The position numbers and the translations under genes were made by a program. A stretch of 64,000 bases of DNA from Nocardia pseudovaccinii NBRC 100343 (GTDB lineage: Bacteria > Actinomycetota > Actinomycetes > Mycobacteriales > Mycobacteriaceae). Position 1 is the stretch's first letter. Each line of letters begins with the position of its first letter. Below are positions 8,757 to 16,215 of the stretch, one piece after another. The notes beneath the pieces are model-generated. The model was not told the DNA's origin. It made no database searches and saw only the letters and a list, made by a program, of their open reading frames with translations. The stretch spans positions 1 to 64,000 of the forward strand of contig NZ_BDBY01000017.1 of the NCBI RefSeq assembly GCF_001613225.1, in the 5' to 3' direction.

Positions 8757-9153
8757 GCGCCTGTGTCCTTTCCCCCGCCGCCTCAGCGGCACAGCCGGAC
8801 ACACGCCGGGGCGAGGTATCGCTGCGGCGCGAGTGCGGCCGATCACGCTGCGATCGGTCGGGTATAGGTGCGTATGTTACGCATGATTCCTTCAGTTGCG
8901 GAAGAACTTGAGAACACTTAGTTCAGCAAATCTCGCCAGAGAACCCTGTACAGCCAGCTAAACTCGGTCCACATGAAGGAGAATCATCAGTAACATACTG
9001 GATCCCAGACCGCCTCGGGCCGGTTCGACGCAGGAGCGTTCGATGACGAGCAACGCGGATTTCCGCGGCAATCCAGCCCACCACGGTGACAGCGACGGAC
9101 CGATGGCCGATCTGCGCCGCCGCATCCACATGTGGAAGAACCCGATCCGAGCG
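8757..9153. other. Upstream region of mce operon
   Basis: About 400 bases lie between the mce operon and the epimerase gene. I see two inverted repeats: 8839-8857 (CCGATC, 7-base spacer, GATCGG) and a tighter palindrome at 8869-8883. The only coding candidate is a short plus-strand frame beginning at 9043. No recognisable RNA gene is visible. The mce promoter should lie here, reading to the left, but I cannot place -35/-10 boxes with confidence. Confidence 0.5.
8869..8883. promoter_or_regulatory. Palindrome upstream of the mce operon, candidate operator
   Basis: The sequence reads TGCGTA-TGT-TACGCA, a perfect inverted repeat with six-base arms. It lies about 115 bases upstream of the first mce gene. 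Its size and symmetry suit a dimeric repressor such as a TetR-family protein; mce3 of mycobacteria is controlled by one (Mce3R). No regulator gene is adjacent here, so the link is inferred. Confidence 0.4.
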
Positions 9154-9213
9154 CTAGCCCGAGTAGGCTTGCCACATCTGGTCGACGATCGCTTCGATGC
9201 CGGAACACTTTGA
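9043..9213 (+). CDS. Possible small protein of 56 residues
   Basis: A plus-strand frame starts at ATG 9043 behind a good ribosome site (CAGGAG, six bases upstream) and ends at TGA 9213. Its last 60 bases overlap the 3' end of the convergent epimerase gene. The product is polar and basic, with a middle segment RRRIHMWKNPIRALARVG that could form an amphipathic helix. I do not recognise it. Codon use is acceptable but not decisive; it could be a gene remnant or chance. Confidence 0.3.
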   Translation: MTSNADFRGNPAHHGDSDGPMADLRRRIHMWKNPIRALARVGLPHLVDDRFDAGTL

Positions 9214-10047
9214 CATCCAACACAATTGGTCCATCGCCTTGGCCGGATCGGCGACCAGCGAACTCGGCTCAGGCACCGCTGGGCGGTGGATGAGTGCCAC
9301 GCGTCGTCCCGATACCTTCTCCACAGCGGCAACCACCTGGCGGACACTCGTGCCCCGTCCGCTGCCGATGACGTACCGCTCGGTCACGCCCGGCGGCGGC
9401 AGGTGTTCGAGCCCGGCCACGAACGCATTCGCGGCATCGGTCACGTGCACATAGTCACGGACCGTCGTGCCGTCGCCGTTGATCGCCAACGGTTCATTCC
9501 GCGCCGCAGCGCTGAACACCCTCGGGATGAGCCGAGTGGGATCCGGATCGCGGCCCCCGGCCACATTCAACAGCCGAAGAACGACAGCGGCGCCATCGTG
9601 GGCTTCGACGGCCTTTTCAGCCGCCAGCTTGCTGCTCGCGTAGGGGTGCGGCGGGTCGTCGGGCAACTCCTCGGTGATCGGCCGACCGCCCACATCGCCG
9701 TAGATCGCACCGGTCGAGGCGAATACGAGCCGGGGCACCTCGGCGCTCGCCATGGCATCGAGCAGGGCGATGGTCCCGACGGTGTTGACCCCGAAGTACC
9801 GCAGGGGGTCGGTCATCGACTCCCGCACCCTGGTCAGCCCGGCCAGATGACACACCGCATCTACGCCGTCGACCGCACGTCGAAGTGCGGCAGGGTCGAG
9901 TAAGTCCGCAACTCGAATCTCGCTGGCATGCACGATGTTCGGTCGCTCCGCACGCACCATGGCGACAGCATCGTGCCCGGTCTCCCGCAGGGCCGAGACG
10001 ACAGCTGTGCCGAGGTAGCCCGCCGCTCCCGTGACAAGTACGCGCAT
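9154..10047 (-). CDS. NAD-dependent epimerase/dehydratase (extended SDR)
   Basis: The 297-residue protein has the extended short-chain dehydrogenase fold of GalE-like enzymes. The N-terminal dinucleotide site reads TGAAGYLG (residues 6-13). The catalytic residues are visible as Ser111/Thr112 in FASTGAIYG and Tyr136/Lys140 in YASSK. A DYVHVTDAANAF segment later in the protein is typical of the NDP-sugar epimerase branch. It probably epimerizes or dehydrates a nucleotide sugar in the cytosol, but the substrate cannot be read. It starts 29 bases behind the FAD oxidoreductase stop, so the two are probably co-transcribed. Confidence 0.88.
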   Translation of the reverse strand: MRVLVTGAAGYLGTAVVSALRETGHDAVAMVRAERPNIVHASEIRVADLLDPAALRRAVDGVDAVCHLAGLTRVRESMTDPLRYFGVNTVGTIALLDAMASAEVPRLVFASTGAIYGDVGGRPITEELPDDPPHPYASSKLAAEKAVEAHDGAAVVLRLLNVAGGRDPDPTRLIPRVFSAAARNEPLAINGDGTTVRDYVHVTDAANAFVAGLEHLPPPGVTERYVIGSGRGTSVRQVVAAVEKVSGRRVALIHRPAVPEPSSLVADPAKAMDQLCWMSKCSGIEAIVDQMWQAYSG

Positions 10048-10076
10048 GGCGCGAGCCTATGGAAGGCTCTGGTGGG

Positions 10077-11846
10077 CTACCGGATCGGGTAGCGACGGTC
10101 GATGATGTCGAACATATTAGGTTGGCCCGCTCGGTAGAGTTCGCGGTCGACGAGCTCGAGCGGTTCCCAGAGCGGCATTGTGAAGCGCGGGGTGATGGTG
10201 GCCGGTCCGGCTGGCGAGCCGGAGGCGTGCAGGATGGCATTGGCGGCGAGGCGGCCGCCTTCGTTCGCGCCCTCCATACAGGCGACGTTCATGCCGGTCT
10301 TGATCCAGTCGCCCGCGAGGAAGAGGTTATCGATCGCGGTGGCGGCGTCGGGGCGGTCGAACCAGGAGCCCGGGTTCTGGATGAAAATGGCGTCGTCGTA
10401 GGCGATTCCGGGTGTACCGGCGTCGGTGAGGGCCGGGTCGATCATCCAGGAGTGCAACATTTCGTCGGCGAGCTGGATTTCGCCGTCGTCATTGACGTGC
10501 GCCTTGATCTGCGCCCAGGTTTCGCGGGCGATCTCCTCGGGCGTGCACTGCTTGGCGGTCTTGCGGTTGAAGGTACCCGGCTCCTCCCATTCGGAAATGA
10601 TGGCGGACAACACATCCTGGACACTGCCGTCGCCGTAGGTAGTCACTGGCCGTCGCCAGAACTGGGCCTCGCTGATCGAGGTCAAACCCCATGGCGCGTC
10701 GTTGTAGCCGACGTGGCCATTGGCCAGGTCGACGCGTTTGCGAAGGAAGAATTGGATACCGACCATCCAGGCGGCCTGCAGGTTCCGAATGCGCTCGAGA
10801 TTCGGATCGGCCGCCACCATATCGTCGGTAATTACGTCGGGGAACTTGTCGAGCGGGATTGCGGAGAGGTAATAGTCGGCCTCCACCCGATGACGCGCGC
10901 CGCCCTGGTCGGTCACGGTGGCGGAGGTGAGGTGCGCGCCATCGCTGTCGAACCCCGAAAGGCGCTGGCCGAGTTCGAAAGTAACGCCGATCGAGCGCAG
11001 ATAGTCGATCCACGGATTGATCCACGCCTCGCTGGTCGGGCCGTTGAGCACGCGGTCGTTGCCCTTGCCGTCGCTGTCGTTGTTCAGGTTCAACACCGAC
11101 CACACGTACTCCTCGCCGACCAGCCCGATCGAATGTGCGCTGCAGTTACGGGATTTGGTGGCGACGAGCTCGCGGATGAAGCCGTCGCCGAGGAAACGGT
11201 TGTATTCCGGGGACGAGTTGTCCAGGCGCGCGAAATCGGTCCAGGTCATCCGCTCCCACTGCCCCAATTTGCGTTCGGTGCTGCTGGAGACGTAGACGGC
11301 TAGGCGCTCCGCGGCGAAAACCGCTTCGTGCAGCGGCAGTCGGAACAGCGATTCGAAGACCGAAGCGACGGAGTCGATGAATCCCTTGGGCGTCATCGGG
11401 AATTGCGAGAACGGCAGCGGGAACGGCAGCGGGACGGTGAGATTGCGCCGGTCCATGCTCGCGATCATGGCCGCATTGAGTCGGACGAGGTTGTCCCACA
11501 CGCCGTTCGCATTGCCGGGGACGGGGATTCGACGCAGCGTATCGGGCAGATTGTGATAGAAGCCGAAGAAGCTGCGGAATCCGTGTTCGCCGGGTAGGTC
11601 GTCGGCGTAGATGCTGCGGGTCTTGCCGCCGAAAGCGCCGAGCTTCTCGTACACCGTGACCGAGAAACCGCGTTCGGCTAGTTCGTGTGCGGCGGTCAGA
11701 CCCGCCGGACCCGCACCGAAGATCGCCACGGACCGGCCCGGCTGGGCGCTCGCCCGGCCGGTGGGCGCCAATGTCATGGCGGCGGCGACACCACCGGCCA
11801 TAGCGGCGTTCCTCATGAATGTTCGTCGCGACTGCTTGGTCCGCAT
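10077..11846 (-). CDS. Tat-exported FAD-dependent oxidoreductase (phytoene-desaturase/amine-oxidase type)
   Basis: The 589-residue flavoprotein opens with a twin-arginine signal (SRRTFM at residues 6-11, hydrophobic core, ASA|QP cleavage near 34). The FAD-binding site follows at once (GAGPAG, 44-49) and then a VTVYEKLGAFGGKT segment. The C-terminal end has the second FAD-contact region LFLAGDWIKTGMN...MEGANEGG, as in phytoene desaturase, HpnE and amine oxidase relatives. The start ATG 11846 has GGGAG seven bases upstream; starts up to 11915 would bury the Tat motif. Export of a folded flavoenzyme is expected from the signal. The substrate could be a polyprenoid or an amine. It heads a pair with the epimerase. 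Confidence 0.85.
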   Translation of the reverse strand: MRTKQSRRTFMRNAAMAGGVAAAMTLAPTGRASAQPGRSVAIFGAGPAGLTAAHELAERGFSVTVYEKLGAFGGKTRSIYADDLPGEHGFRSFFGFYHNLPDTLRRIPVPGNANGVWDNLVRLNAAMIASMDRRNLTVPLPFPLPFSQFPMTPKGFIDSVASVFESLFRLPLHEAVFAAERLAVYVSSSTERKLGQWERMTWTDFARLDNSSPEYNRFLGDGFIRELVATKSRNCSAHSIGLVGEEYVWSVLNLNNDSDGKGNDRVLNGPTSEAWINPWIDYLRSIGVTFELGQRLSGFDSDGAHLTSATVTDQGGARHRVEADYYLSAIPLDKFPDVITDDMVAADPNLERIRNLQAAWMVGIQFFLRKRVDLANGHVGYNDAPWGLTSISEAQFWRRPVTTYGDGSVQDVLSAIISEWEEPGTFNRKTAKQCTPEEIARETWAQIKAHVNDDGEIQLADEMLHSWMIDPALTDAGTPGIAYDDAIFIQNPGSWFDRPDAATAIDNLFLAGDWIKTGMNVACMEGANEGGRLAANAILHASGSPAGPATITPRFTMPLWEPLELVDRELYRAGQPNMFDIIDRRYPIR

Positions 11847-11902
11847 GCTGAATCTCCCGACCATCCGGCCTGCCACGTCCATGTGAGCCGCGCACAGGCG
11901 CC

Positions 11903-11914
11903 TGCGATGTCGCA
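11903..11914. promoter_or_regulatory. Short palindrome upstream of the FAD oxidoreductase
   Basis: TGCGA-TG-TCGCA is a perfect 12-base inverted repeat about 57 bases before the start codon of the Tat-exported oxidoreductase. It could be an operator, but such short repeats occur by chance in GC-rich DNA. Confidence 0.25.
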
Positions 11915-12048
11915 AGATGTTACTGACTATTCTTCGGCCATGAGGCAGTTTCGGCGATGTATCCGTCGAGCGAAATCGAGGTCAACTATTCCAAGATCAC
12001 TCATTCAGGGCATCCATCACACTGCCACGATGTTGCTAATAATTCTTT

Positions 12049-13167
12049 TCAAGGACAGAGAGCGTGCGAGAGTATGGTCGTCAGATCGGGCATGGCTTTC
12101 GGCGACTTGGTGTAGGCGTAGGTCACCGCCCGACCATCCGGTGTCGCGCCGGAGACCGTGAGGAATCCGTAGATTCCTCCGGTGTGCCCGACATACTCTG
12201 CGCCACAGGGCAGGTGAGTGGAGCCGATGCCGAGTCCGTAGTTCATATCCGCCTGTCCCATCGGCACGCCGGTCCGCATCTCCCGCAGTTCGGCGGCCGG
12301 GACGACCTGTCCGGCCAGCAGCGCTTGATAGAAGCGATTCAGATCGTCGCCGGTGGAGACCATTCCGCCCGCACCCCACGGCACCGAAGGTTCGATGCGT
12401 GACACATCGGTCAGCACACCATCGATATCGGCGTACCCCTTGGGATGCGGCCCCCGGATATCGAGCTCGCCCGGCGCGGGCAAGTAGGTGTCTTCGAGCC
12501 CCAACGGCTCGAGGATCCGCCGATTCAACTCGTCGACATACGCCGCACCCGTAACCCGTTCGACCAGCACATCCGCCACGATGTAATTTGAATTGCTGTA
12601 CTCGAACCGCGCACCGGGCGCGAAATCCGCTGGCCTGCTGAGGATTATCGCGATCTGCTCGGTGGGTGTCATGATCCGTCCCGCCAGCGCCGCCGCATAC
12701 TCGTCGACGCGCGGGTCTTCGGTGAGTTCCGGCAAACCGCTTTGGTGCCGCAGGATCTGGCGCACGGTGATCGCCCGCCCATCGATACCCTCGCCCCGCA
12801 ACAGCCCCGGCAGATAGTTGTCCACCGGATCATCGAGCCGAATCTTGCCCTCCGCCACCAACTGCAACACCACCGCGCTGGTGAACGTCTTGCTGATACT
12901 GCCGATCCGCACCCGCTGTGGCGGCACGACCGGAATCGGCGCACGAGCACCGATATCGGCGACTCCACTCGTGAGTGTGACCGTCTTCCCGTTCTCGGTC
13001 AACGTCGCGATCATCCCGGTGACACCACCCTCGACCGCCCGATCGATATCCTCCTGAACCACCCGAATCCGGCCCTCCGAAACCCCCACCGGCGCAGCGG
13101 GATCCTCGGCACATCCCGAAAGCAGAGCAACCACACCAACAGCAATACCTACCGTCACAAGGCGCAT
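12049..13167 (-). CDS. Lipoprotein serine hydrolase, class C beta-lactamase/DD-peptidase family
   Basis: The 372-residue protein carries a lipoprotein signal (LLSGC, Cys19) and the full active-site set of the serine beta-lactamase-like fold: SxxK at Ser90-Lys93 (SISK), YSN at Tyr190-Asn192, and HTG at 328-330 in place of KTG. It should sit on the outer face of the membrane and act on peptidoglycan peptides, D-amino-acid esters or similar esters. Many members are DD-carboxypeptidases or esterases rather than true beta-lactamases, so resistance should not be assumed. It is transcribed alone; about 200 bases separate it from the oxidoreductase gene. Confidence 0.9.
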   Translation of the reverse strand: MRLVTVGIAVGVVALLSGCAEDPAAPVGVSEGRIRVVQEDIDRAVEGGVTGMIATLTENGKTVTLTSGVADIGARAPIPVVPPQRVRIGSISKTFTSAVVLQLVAEGKIRLDDPVDNYLPGLLRGEGIDGRAITVRQILRHQSGLPELTEDPRVDEYAAALAGRIMTPTEQIAIILSRPADFAPGARFEYSNSNYIVADVLVERVTGAAYVDELNRRILEPLGLEDTYLPAPGELDIRGPHPKGYADIDGVLTDVSRIEPSVPWGAGGMVSTGDDLNRFYQALLAGQVVPAAELREMRTGVPMGQADMNYGLGIGSTHLPCGAEYVGHTGGIYGFLTVSGATPDGRAVTYAYTKSPKAMPDLTTILSHALCP

Positions 13168-13210
13168 GCCTCGACGCTAGGAATTTTCCTCGCCCCACAC
13201 ATCGGGGTCG

Positions 13211-13233
13211 CTCCCTGAGATCTCCCCAGGGAG
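13211..13233. promoter_or_regulatory. Inverted repeat upstream of serine hydrolase
   Basis: CTCCCTG and CAGGGAG face each other across nine bases, about 45 bases before the serine hydrolase start. It could be an operator or a leader hairpin for that gene, or part of the end of the DUF397 transcript read from the right. Confidence 0.3.
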
Positions 13234-13332
13234 GCCCCCTAGTACCACCGGGTGATCGTCTGCCGCCCAGATATGAATCGAGCCGGATCCGAAGGGCAGA
13301 CCGGATTCGTCAGCACCGTGCGGCGGAACGCA

Positions 13333-13539
13333 CTATTGCTGCTCGAACTCACGATCCGCCACGCTAGCGGTGAACGCCGCCCATTCACCTGAAGTGAAGA
13401 CTAGGGCCGGGCCGGTGGGATTCTTGGAATCGCGGACGCCGACCATGCCACCGTCGAGGAATGCGGCCTCGACACACTGACCATTCGACGCGCTGTAGCT
13501 GCTCTTGAACCAGCCTGCTCCCGACAGGTCAACGGTCAC
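13333..13539 (-). CDS. DUF397 domain protein
   Basis: The 68-residue protein has the hallmarks of DUF397: the opening WFKSSYSASNGQCVEAAF, then VGVRDSKNPTGPALVFT and a final EWAAF. These small proteins are nearly always encoded next to an Scr1-type helix-turn-helix regulator in actinomycetes, as here. In Streptomyces such pairs have been likened to toxin-antitoxin or regulator-partner pairs and can affect development and antibiotic production. The start is GTG 13539, which overlaps the 3' end of the regulator by 11 bases, so the two are translationally coupled. Confidence 0.92.
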   Translation of the reverse strand: MTVDLSGAGWFKSSYSASNGQCVEAAFLDGGMVGVRDSKNPTGPALVFTSGEWAAFTASVADREFEQQ

Positions 13540-14425
13540 CGTACTTCTCCTTCGCTACCTGGCGTAGCAGGTCTCGCGTGCTTTTCTCGTCCAGCGCTAT
13601 CCGCCGGATAGTGTCAGCCATTTCAGTGTATCGCTCTACCAGCTCGGGCTTCTCGAGGTAAAGGTCGCTACTCATACCGCCGTCGAGGTACACCACTGGC
13701 GGTTCGATTGCCTTGCCCTTGCTGTCGACGCCGAAGTCCAGAATCGCGAACGAGCTGTGCAAGATCCCGCGCGTGAACCCCACTGAGTAGGGATGTATTC
13801 GAAGGCTGACATTGTCCAGCTTGCTGACCTCGGCGAGTTGGCGAAGCTGCGCCGCCATCACCCTCGGGCCTCCGACAACCCGATGCAAAGCGGATTCATC
13901 GAGAAGTATCTCCAGCGCCAAAGGCCTGGTTTTCCGGGTGACAACCACCTGGCGACGCAACCGCACTTCGACTCTGCGCTCAACCTCATCGCGGGTTCCG
14001 TCGTACAGGAACGCACCGATCAGCGCACGGGCGTAATCAGCGGTCTGCAGTAGCCCCGGGACCTGCACTTCATAGGACGTGAGGCGACGCGCCGACCGTT
14101 CCAAACCGACATACATGTTGAACGCGTCGGAAAACAGTCCGCCGAGAGACGTAATTCCGTCCTCATCTTTCGCGGCAGCGGCACGGGAGGCCAGATCCAC
14201 GGCCTGCTTCGTCTCGCCGTCGTCCACCTCATACAACGAGCACAGCTCGCGCACATCCTGTCGGCGAGGGTTGACGGTGCGGCCGGTTTCCAGTCGCTGT
14301 AAACCGTTGTAGCTGAGCTGGACTGCCTTGGCGGCGTCCTGGATTGCGAAGCCCCGCCCCTCGCGCTTCTCGCGGAGGAAACGGCCAAGCTGTCGACGCA
14401 GCAGCGTCGGTGACTCCTCAGGCAT
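13529..14425 (-). CDS. Scr1-family helix-turn-helix regulator (HTH_31/DUF5753)
   Basis: The 298-residue regulator has an N-terminal XRE-type helix-turn-helix (about residues 8-65; IQDAAKAVQLSYNGLQRLETGR) and a C-terminal DUF5753 domain with its usual VPGLLQTADYARAL and LDESALHR segments. The family binds DNA upstream of its own operon and is partnered by DUF397 proteins. The start ATG 14425 has GGGAG seven bases upstream; a frame to 14470 has no such site. Divergent small genes start about 235 bases away, so both sets may be controlled from one intergenic region. Confidence 0.9.
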   Translation of the reverse strand: MPEESPTLLRRQLGRFLREKREGRGFAIQDAAKAVQLSYNGLQRLETGRTVNPRRQDVRELCSLYEVDDGETKQAVDLASRAAAAKDEDGITSLGGLFSDAFNMYVGLERSARRLTSYEVQVPGLLQTADYARALIGAFLYDGTRDEVERRVEVRLRRQVVVTRKTRPLALEILLDESALHRVVGGPRVMAAQLRQLAEVSKLDNVSLRIHPYSVGFTRGILHSSFAILDFGVDSKGKAIEPPVVYLDGGMSSDLYLEKPELVERYTEMADTIRRIALDEKSTRDLLRQVAKEKYGDR

Positions 14426-14660
14426 GTCATTGCTCCCCACAGTGAATGCTGTTTCGCTCGAATTCCGCACACCGTTCTACAGCACATTCGCACAGCGTCT
14501 CGGTGCTTTCGGCGAGTTCATCTGAACATTCGGATTTCACTCGCGCGGTCGTCGGCCCGGTGGTGTTCTGAACTTGCGCGCGGAGAGAGTCTTCCCAGAT
14601 CAGGAGTTGTTTTCGGGGACCGGGCGCACATACATCCGTCGAGGTTCGGGAGGTCGGCAG

Positions 14661-14858
14661 GTGCCGAAAAGAAAGCTGCCACAGCGAGATCCGTTCGTCG
14701 GTCCACCAGCCATCTACTGCGGCCCGCCAGCCGATGTGGTCGAGCGGGTCGCGGACGCGGTTCGTGAGTGGGCGGATCAGTCCGTAGACACCGAGTCGTC
14801 CCTGTGCCGGGGTGTCGAGTCCCCCGGCACCGGGCGCACGAACGGCGAGGTTTCATGA
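14661..14858 (+). CDS. Small unknown protein, divergent from the Scr1-type regulator
   Basis: The 65-residue product starts at GTG 14661, which has a near-perfect ribosome site (GGAGG, seven bases upstream). An upstream TTG at 14574 in the same frame has none. The N terminus is basic (PKRKLPQRDPF); the middle (PPADVVERVADAVREWADQ) should form an amphipathic helix. I do not recognise the family. The stop overlaps the next start as ATGA, so it belongs to a coupled unit of small genes. Confidence 0.6.
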   Translation: MPKRKLPQRDPFVGPPAIYCGPPADVVERVADAVREWADQSVDTESSLCRGVESPGTGRTNGEVS

Positions 14859-15169
14859 TGCGTCGAGATGCCTTGCGCACCACGCGAACCCAGGATGGCA
14901 GCAAGGTCGCGGTGTGGCAGCTGATCGGAAGTTCCGCGCGCATCCTGCGCCTGCAACTCCCCGGTCGATCATTCACCGCCTACCGACTCCCGTCGCGCAC
15001 AATGCTTCCCGGAGCCCAACCCGGCACGATCATGTTCGACGCGAACCCGGACTTGGCCGACGCCCGCGAGCTACTTCCCCGGCACGAGGACCTGTGGGAC
15101 ATCCTGCGCGATGACTACTGGGCCGCCCTCCTCAGCGCAGCCGATCATCCAGACCCGTTGGAGCCGTGA
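14855..15169 (+). CDS. Small unknown protein, second gene of the divergent unit
   Basis: The 104-residue product starts at ATG 14855, coupled to the preceding stop (ATGA); a second ATG follows directly at 14858. It has a beta-rich N-terminal half (SKVAVWQLIGSSARILRLQL) and an acidic C-terminal half with many Asp and Trp residues (HEDLWDILRDDYWAALL). I cannot assign a family. Its stop overlaps a following GTG (GTGA), so a third reading frame continues the unit. Confidence 0.6.
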   Translation: MMRRDALRTTRTQDGSKVAVWQLIGSSARILRLQLPGRSFTAYRLPSRTMLPGAQPGTIMFDANPDLADARELLPRHEDLWDILRDDYWAALLSAADHPDPLEP

Positions 15170-15408
15170 CTCATATGTCTCGACTGCCGCGAAACGAAAT
15201 CTGGCCGTCCGTCAGTGCGCTGCTCGTCGCCTTCCACCAAGACACTTGGCGCAAGCTCGAACTCGCCCCGTCGGACAGCCGCCCGCTGTGTGAACTCGCG
15301 GACGGTTCACTGTGTGAGGTCGGCGAAGACGGATGGCTCGAGGCTCCGGACAGCCGCTACGATTCAATGCTTGCGTTGGAGCACACTCCAACTTCTAGAG
15401 TTCGGGGC
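15166..15408 (+). other. Open frame coupled to the small-gene unit and running into the next gene
   Basis: From GTG 15166, which overlaps the preceding stop as GTGA, an 81-codon frame with good coding character runs without a stop into the carboxymuconolactone decarboxylase-like gene. It encodes a segment with WPSVSALLVAFHQDTWRKLE and CELADGSLCEVGEDGWLE. Codon quality drops after about 15360. It may be a third small gene that lost its stop and became an N-terminal extension of the decarboxylase-like protein, or the extension may never be translated as a fusion. I do not recognise the sequence. Confidence 0.45.
15375..15392. promoter_or_regulatory. Perfect inverted repeat before the decarboxylase-like gene
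   Basis: GTTGGAG-CACA-CTCCAAC has seven-base arms and a four-base centre. It ends 16 bases before the preferred ATG at 15409. It could be an operator for a separate promoter, or a hairpin that masks the start in mRNA coming from the upstream unit. Confidence 0.4.
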
Positions 15409-16215
15409 ATGACCAACGCACAGGCCTCTACCAGCAATGATCGTTTCGAGCGCGGACTGGAGCTGCTTCGGCAGGTCGGCGGGCAGGAGCGGCCCGCGGT
15501 CCTGGACAGTCTCGCCGATATCGCACCGGACCTGGGTCGGCTGACCGTCGAATTCGGATATGGCGACATTCTCTCCCGGCCGGGGTTGACGTTGCGGCAG
15601 CGGCAGTTGGCGACGGTGTCGGCGCTTGCCGCGATGGGAAATGCCGCGCCGCAGCTGCGTTTCCATATCGACGGGGCACTGAATGTGGGGTGCACGCGGG
15701 AGGAAATCGTGGAGACGCTGATCCATGTCAGCGTATATGCGGGGTTCCCTGCCGCGCTGAACGGACTGAGTGCGGCGCGCGAAGTGTTCGACGCCCGTAC
15801 CGATCTCCCCGCACCGGCCGAACCGGCACCGGCACCGACCGGTGACCGGTTCGAGCGTGGGAGCGCCAAGCTCGCCGAGATCGACGGGCACGCAGGCGAA
15901 CAGGTCATCGCCTCGCTGCGCGACATCGCACCGGATCTGGGGCGCTACATCATCGAGTACAGCTTCGGCGATATCTACTCGCGTCCGGGGCTGGACCTGA
16001 AGACCCGTGAGATGGTCACCGTCGCCATGTGCACCGCGCTCGGCACGGTGGCGCCGCAACTGGGCGTGCACATCCACGGCCTGCTGAACGTCGGTGGCAC
16101 CCAGAGCGAGGTCGTCGAAATCATCACGCAGATGGCGGGTTACGCCGGATTTCCGGCCGCGCTCAACGGAATCACAGTGGCACGCGCGGTTTTCGCGGAG
16201 CGCTCGGGCAACTGA
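15409..16215 (+). CDS. Carboxymuconolactone decarboxylase-like protein with two tandem domains
   Basis: From ATG 15409 the product has 268 residues and two tandem CMD domains, the usual size for this family. Domain 1 (about residues 10-125) contains LADIAPDLGRLTVEFGYGD and LNVGCTREEIVETLIHVSVY. Domain 2 (about 140-268) repeats the plan with LRDIAPDLGRYIIEYSFGD and LNVGGTQSEVVEI. No CxxC pair is present, so an AhpD-type peroxidase role is unlikely. Lactone or beta-keto acid chemistry is possible, but no aromatic catabolism genes lie nearby. The same frame is open back to 15166, so a 349-residue form cannot be excluded. Confidence 0.8.
   Translation: MTNAQASTSNDRFERGLELLRQVGGQERPAVLDSLADIAPDLGRLTVEFGYGDILSRPGLTLRQRQLATVSALAAMGNAAPQLRFHIDGALNVGCTREEIVETLIHVSVYAGFPAALNGLSAAREVFDARTDLPAPAEPAPAPTGDRFERGSAKLAEIDGHAGEQVIASLRDIAPDLGRYIIEYSFGDIYSRPGLDLKTREMVTVAMCTALGTVAPQLGVHIHGLLNVGGTQSEVVEIITQMAGYAGFPAALNGITVARAVFAERSGN

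Noticed and set aside
8344-8802. A single 152-residue protein upstream of yrbEA
   Set aside because: Its first 90 residues read out of frame through the first small membrane gene; the start overlap at 8532 supports a 62-residue protein.
12049-13167. Antibiotic resistance beta-lactamase protecting the producer
   Set aside because: The family includes many esterases and DD-peptidases and the third motif is HTG rather than KTG; nothing ties it to the NRPS product.
15409-16215. AhpD-type peroxidase
   Set aside because: The CxxC catalytic pair is missing in both domains.
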